6,503 nucleotides of DNA, from contig JAGBGL010000171.1 of NCBI GenBank assembly GCA_017936025.1, positions 1 through 6,503 of the forward strand, in the 5' to 3' direction. Under the pieces are notes generated by a model. That model was not told the DNA's origin. It searched no databases and worked only from the letters and a program-made list of their open reading frames with translations. Positions 6,342-6,503 of this stretch are shown here, piece after piece. The position numbers were made by a program, and so were the translations under genes. Positions within the stretch are counted from its first letter, which is position 1. Each line of letters opens with the position of its first letter. This stretch comes from Bacillota bacterium (GTDB lineage: Bacteria > Bacillota > Clostridia > Peptostreptococcales > Anaerovoracaceae).

Positions 6342-6476
6342 ACACATACTCGGAACATTTGCAATTCAGAAAAATCGATATTGACTACAACTTTTTTGAT
6401 ACATTCGAACATTATTCAACAATGGATTTTTTTATTCTGTTTTGAAACATTTCTTGCTTAAAATTGACACATACTC
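6342..6476 (+). repeat. Direct repeat ACACATACTC, two copies (6342-6351 and 6467-6476)
   Basis: The same 10 bases occur twice, 125 nt apart, in the intergenic region. With one mismatch the match extends to 12 bases (ACACATACTC, G or C, then G). The right copy overlaps the -35 end and spacer of the + strand promoter. A third copy (AACACATACT, - strand, 2981-2972) lies in the deacetylase leader. The role is unknown; a regulator binding site is one option. Confidence 0.45.
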
Positions 6477-6493
6477 CGCTCTTAATATATAAT
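6464..6493 (+). promoter_or_regulatory. Consensus sigma-A promoter reading out of the right edge
   Basis: TTGACA (6464-6469), an 18-nt spacer and TATAAT (6488-6493) match the consensus in both boxes. Transcription would start near 6500, towards a gene outside the window and divergent from the dehydrogenase operon. The rest of the roughly 290-nt intergenic region is AT-rich and holds no coding sequence. Confidence 0.75.
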
Positions 6494-6503
6494 TTCTACA
6501 TTA

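Overview
The window looks like chromosomal DNA of an anaerobic member of the Clostridia (Bacillota). The grounds are strong AGGAGG-type ribosome binding sites, a BrnQ-type permease, a two-domain RsiV-like/NodB peptidoglycan deacetylase, and an acyl-CoA dehydrogenase joined to etfB and etfA as in butyrate-type fermenters. The genus cannot be fixed from the sequence alone. No tRNA, rRNA, CRISPR array, insertion sequence, phage gene or broken gene was seen.

Left block, + strand (1-1490): the 3' end of a branched-chain amino acid permease gene (brnQ), then deoD (purine nucleoside phosphorylase), then a small DtxR/MntR-family regulator. Gaps of 16 and 24 nt and a single intrinsic terminator after the last gene suggest one transcript whose start lies left of the window.

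Middle, - strand (1492-3008): a membrane-anchored or lipoprotein polysaccharide deacetylase of the PdaC/PgdA type. It has its own extended -10 promoter and its own terminator, which stands back to back with that of the convergent + strand operon.

Right block, - strand (3060-6287): acyl-CoA dehydrogenase, etfB and etfA, in that transcription order. They are driven by a near-consensus sigma-A promoter and closed by a strong hairpin terminator. Together they encode a complete flavoprotein module: the dehydrogenase acts on an acyl-CoA/enoyl-CoA pair, and EtfAB passes electrons to or from it. EtfB resembles the electron-bifurcating group (NADH, ferredoxin and crotonyl-CoA coupling), but thl, crt and hbd are not adjacent.

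The last 290 nt are non-coding. They hold the - strand promoter of this operon and a consensus + strand promoter (TTGACA-N18-TATAAT) that reads out of the right edge towards an unseen divergent gene. A short motif, ACACATACT, occurs twice here and once in the leader of the deacetylase gene, and may be a shared operator.

This is mostly ordinary core metabolism. I found no convincing new system; the best leads are the intergenic motif, the mixed metal site of the regulator, and the stand-alone dehydrogenase-Etf operon.
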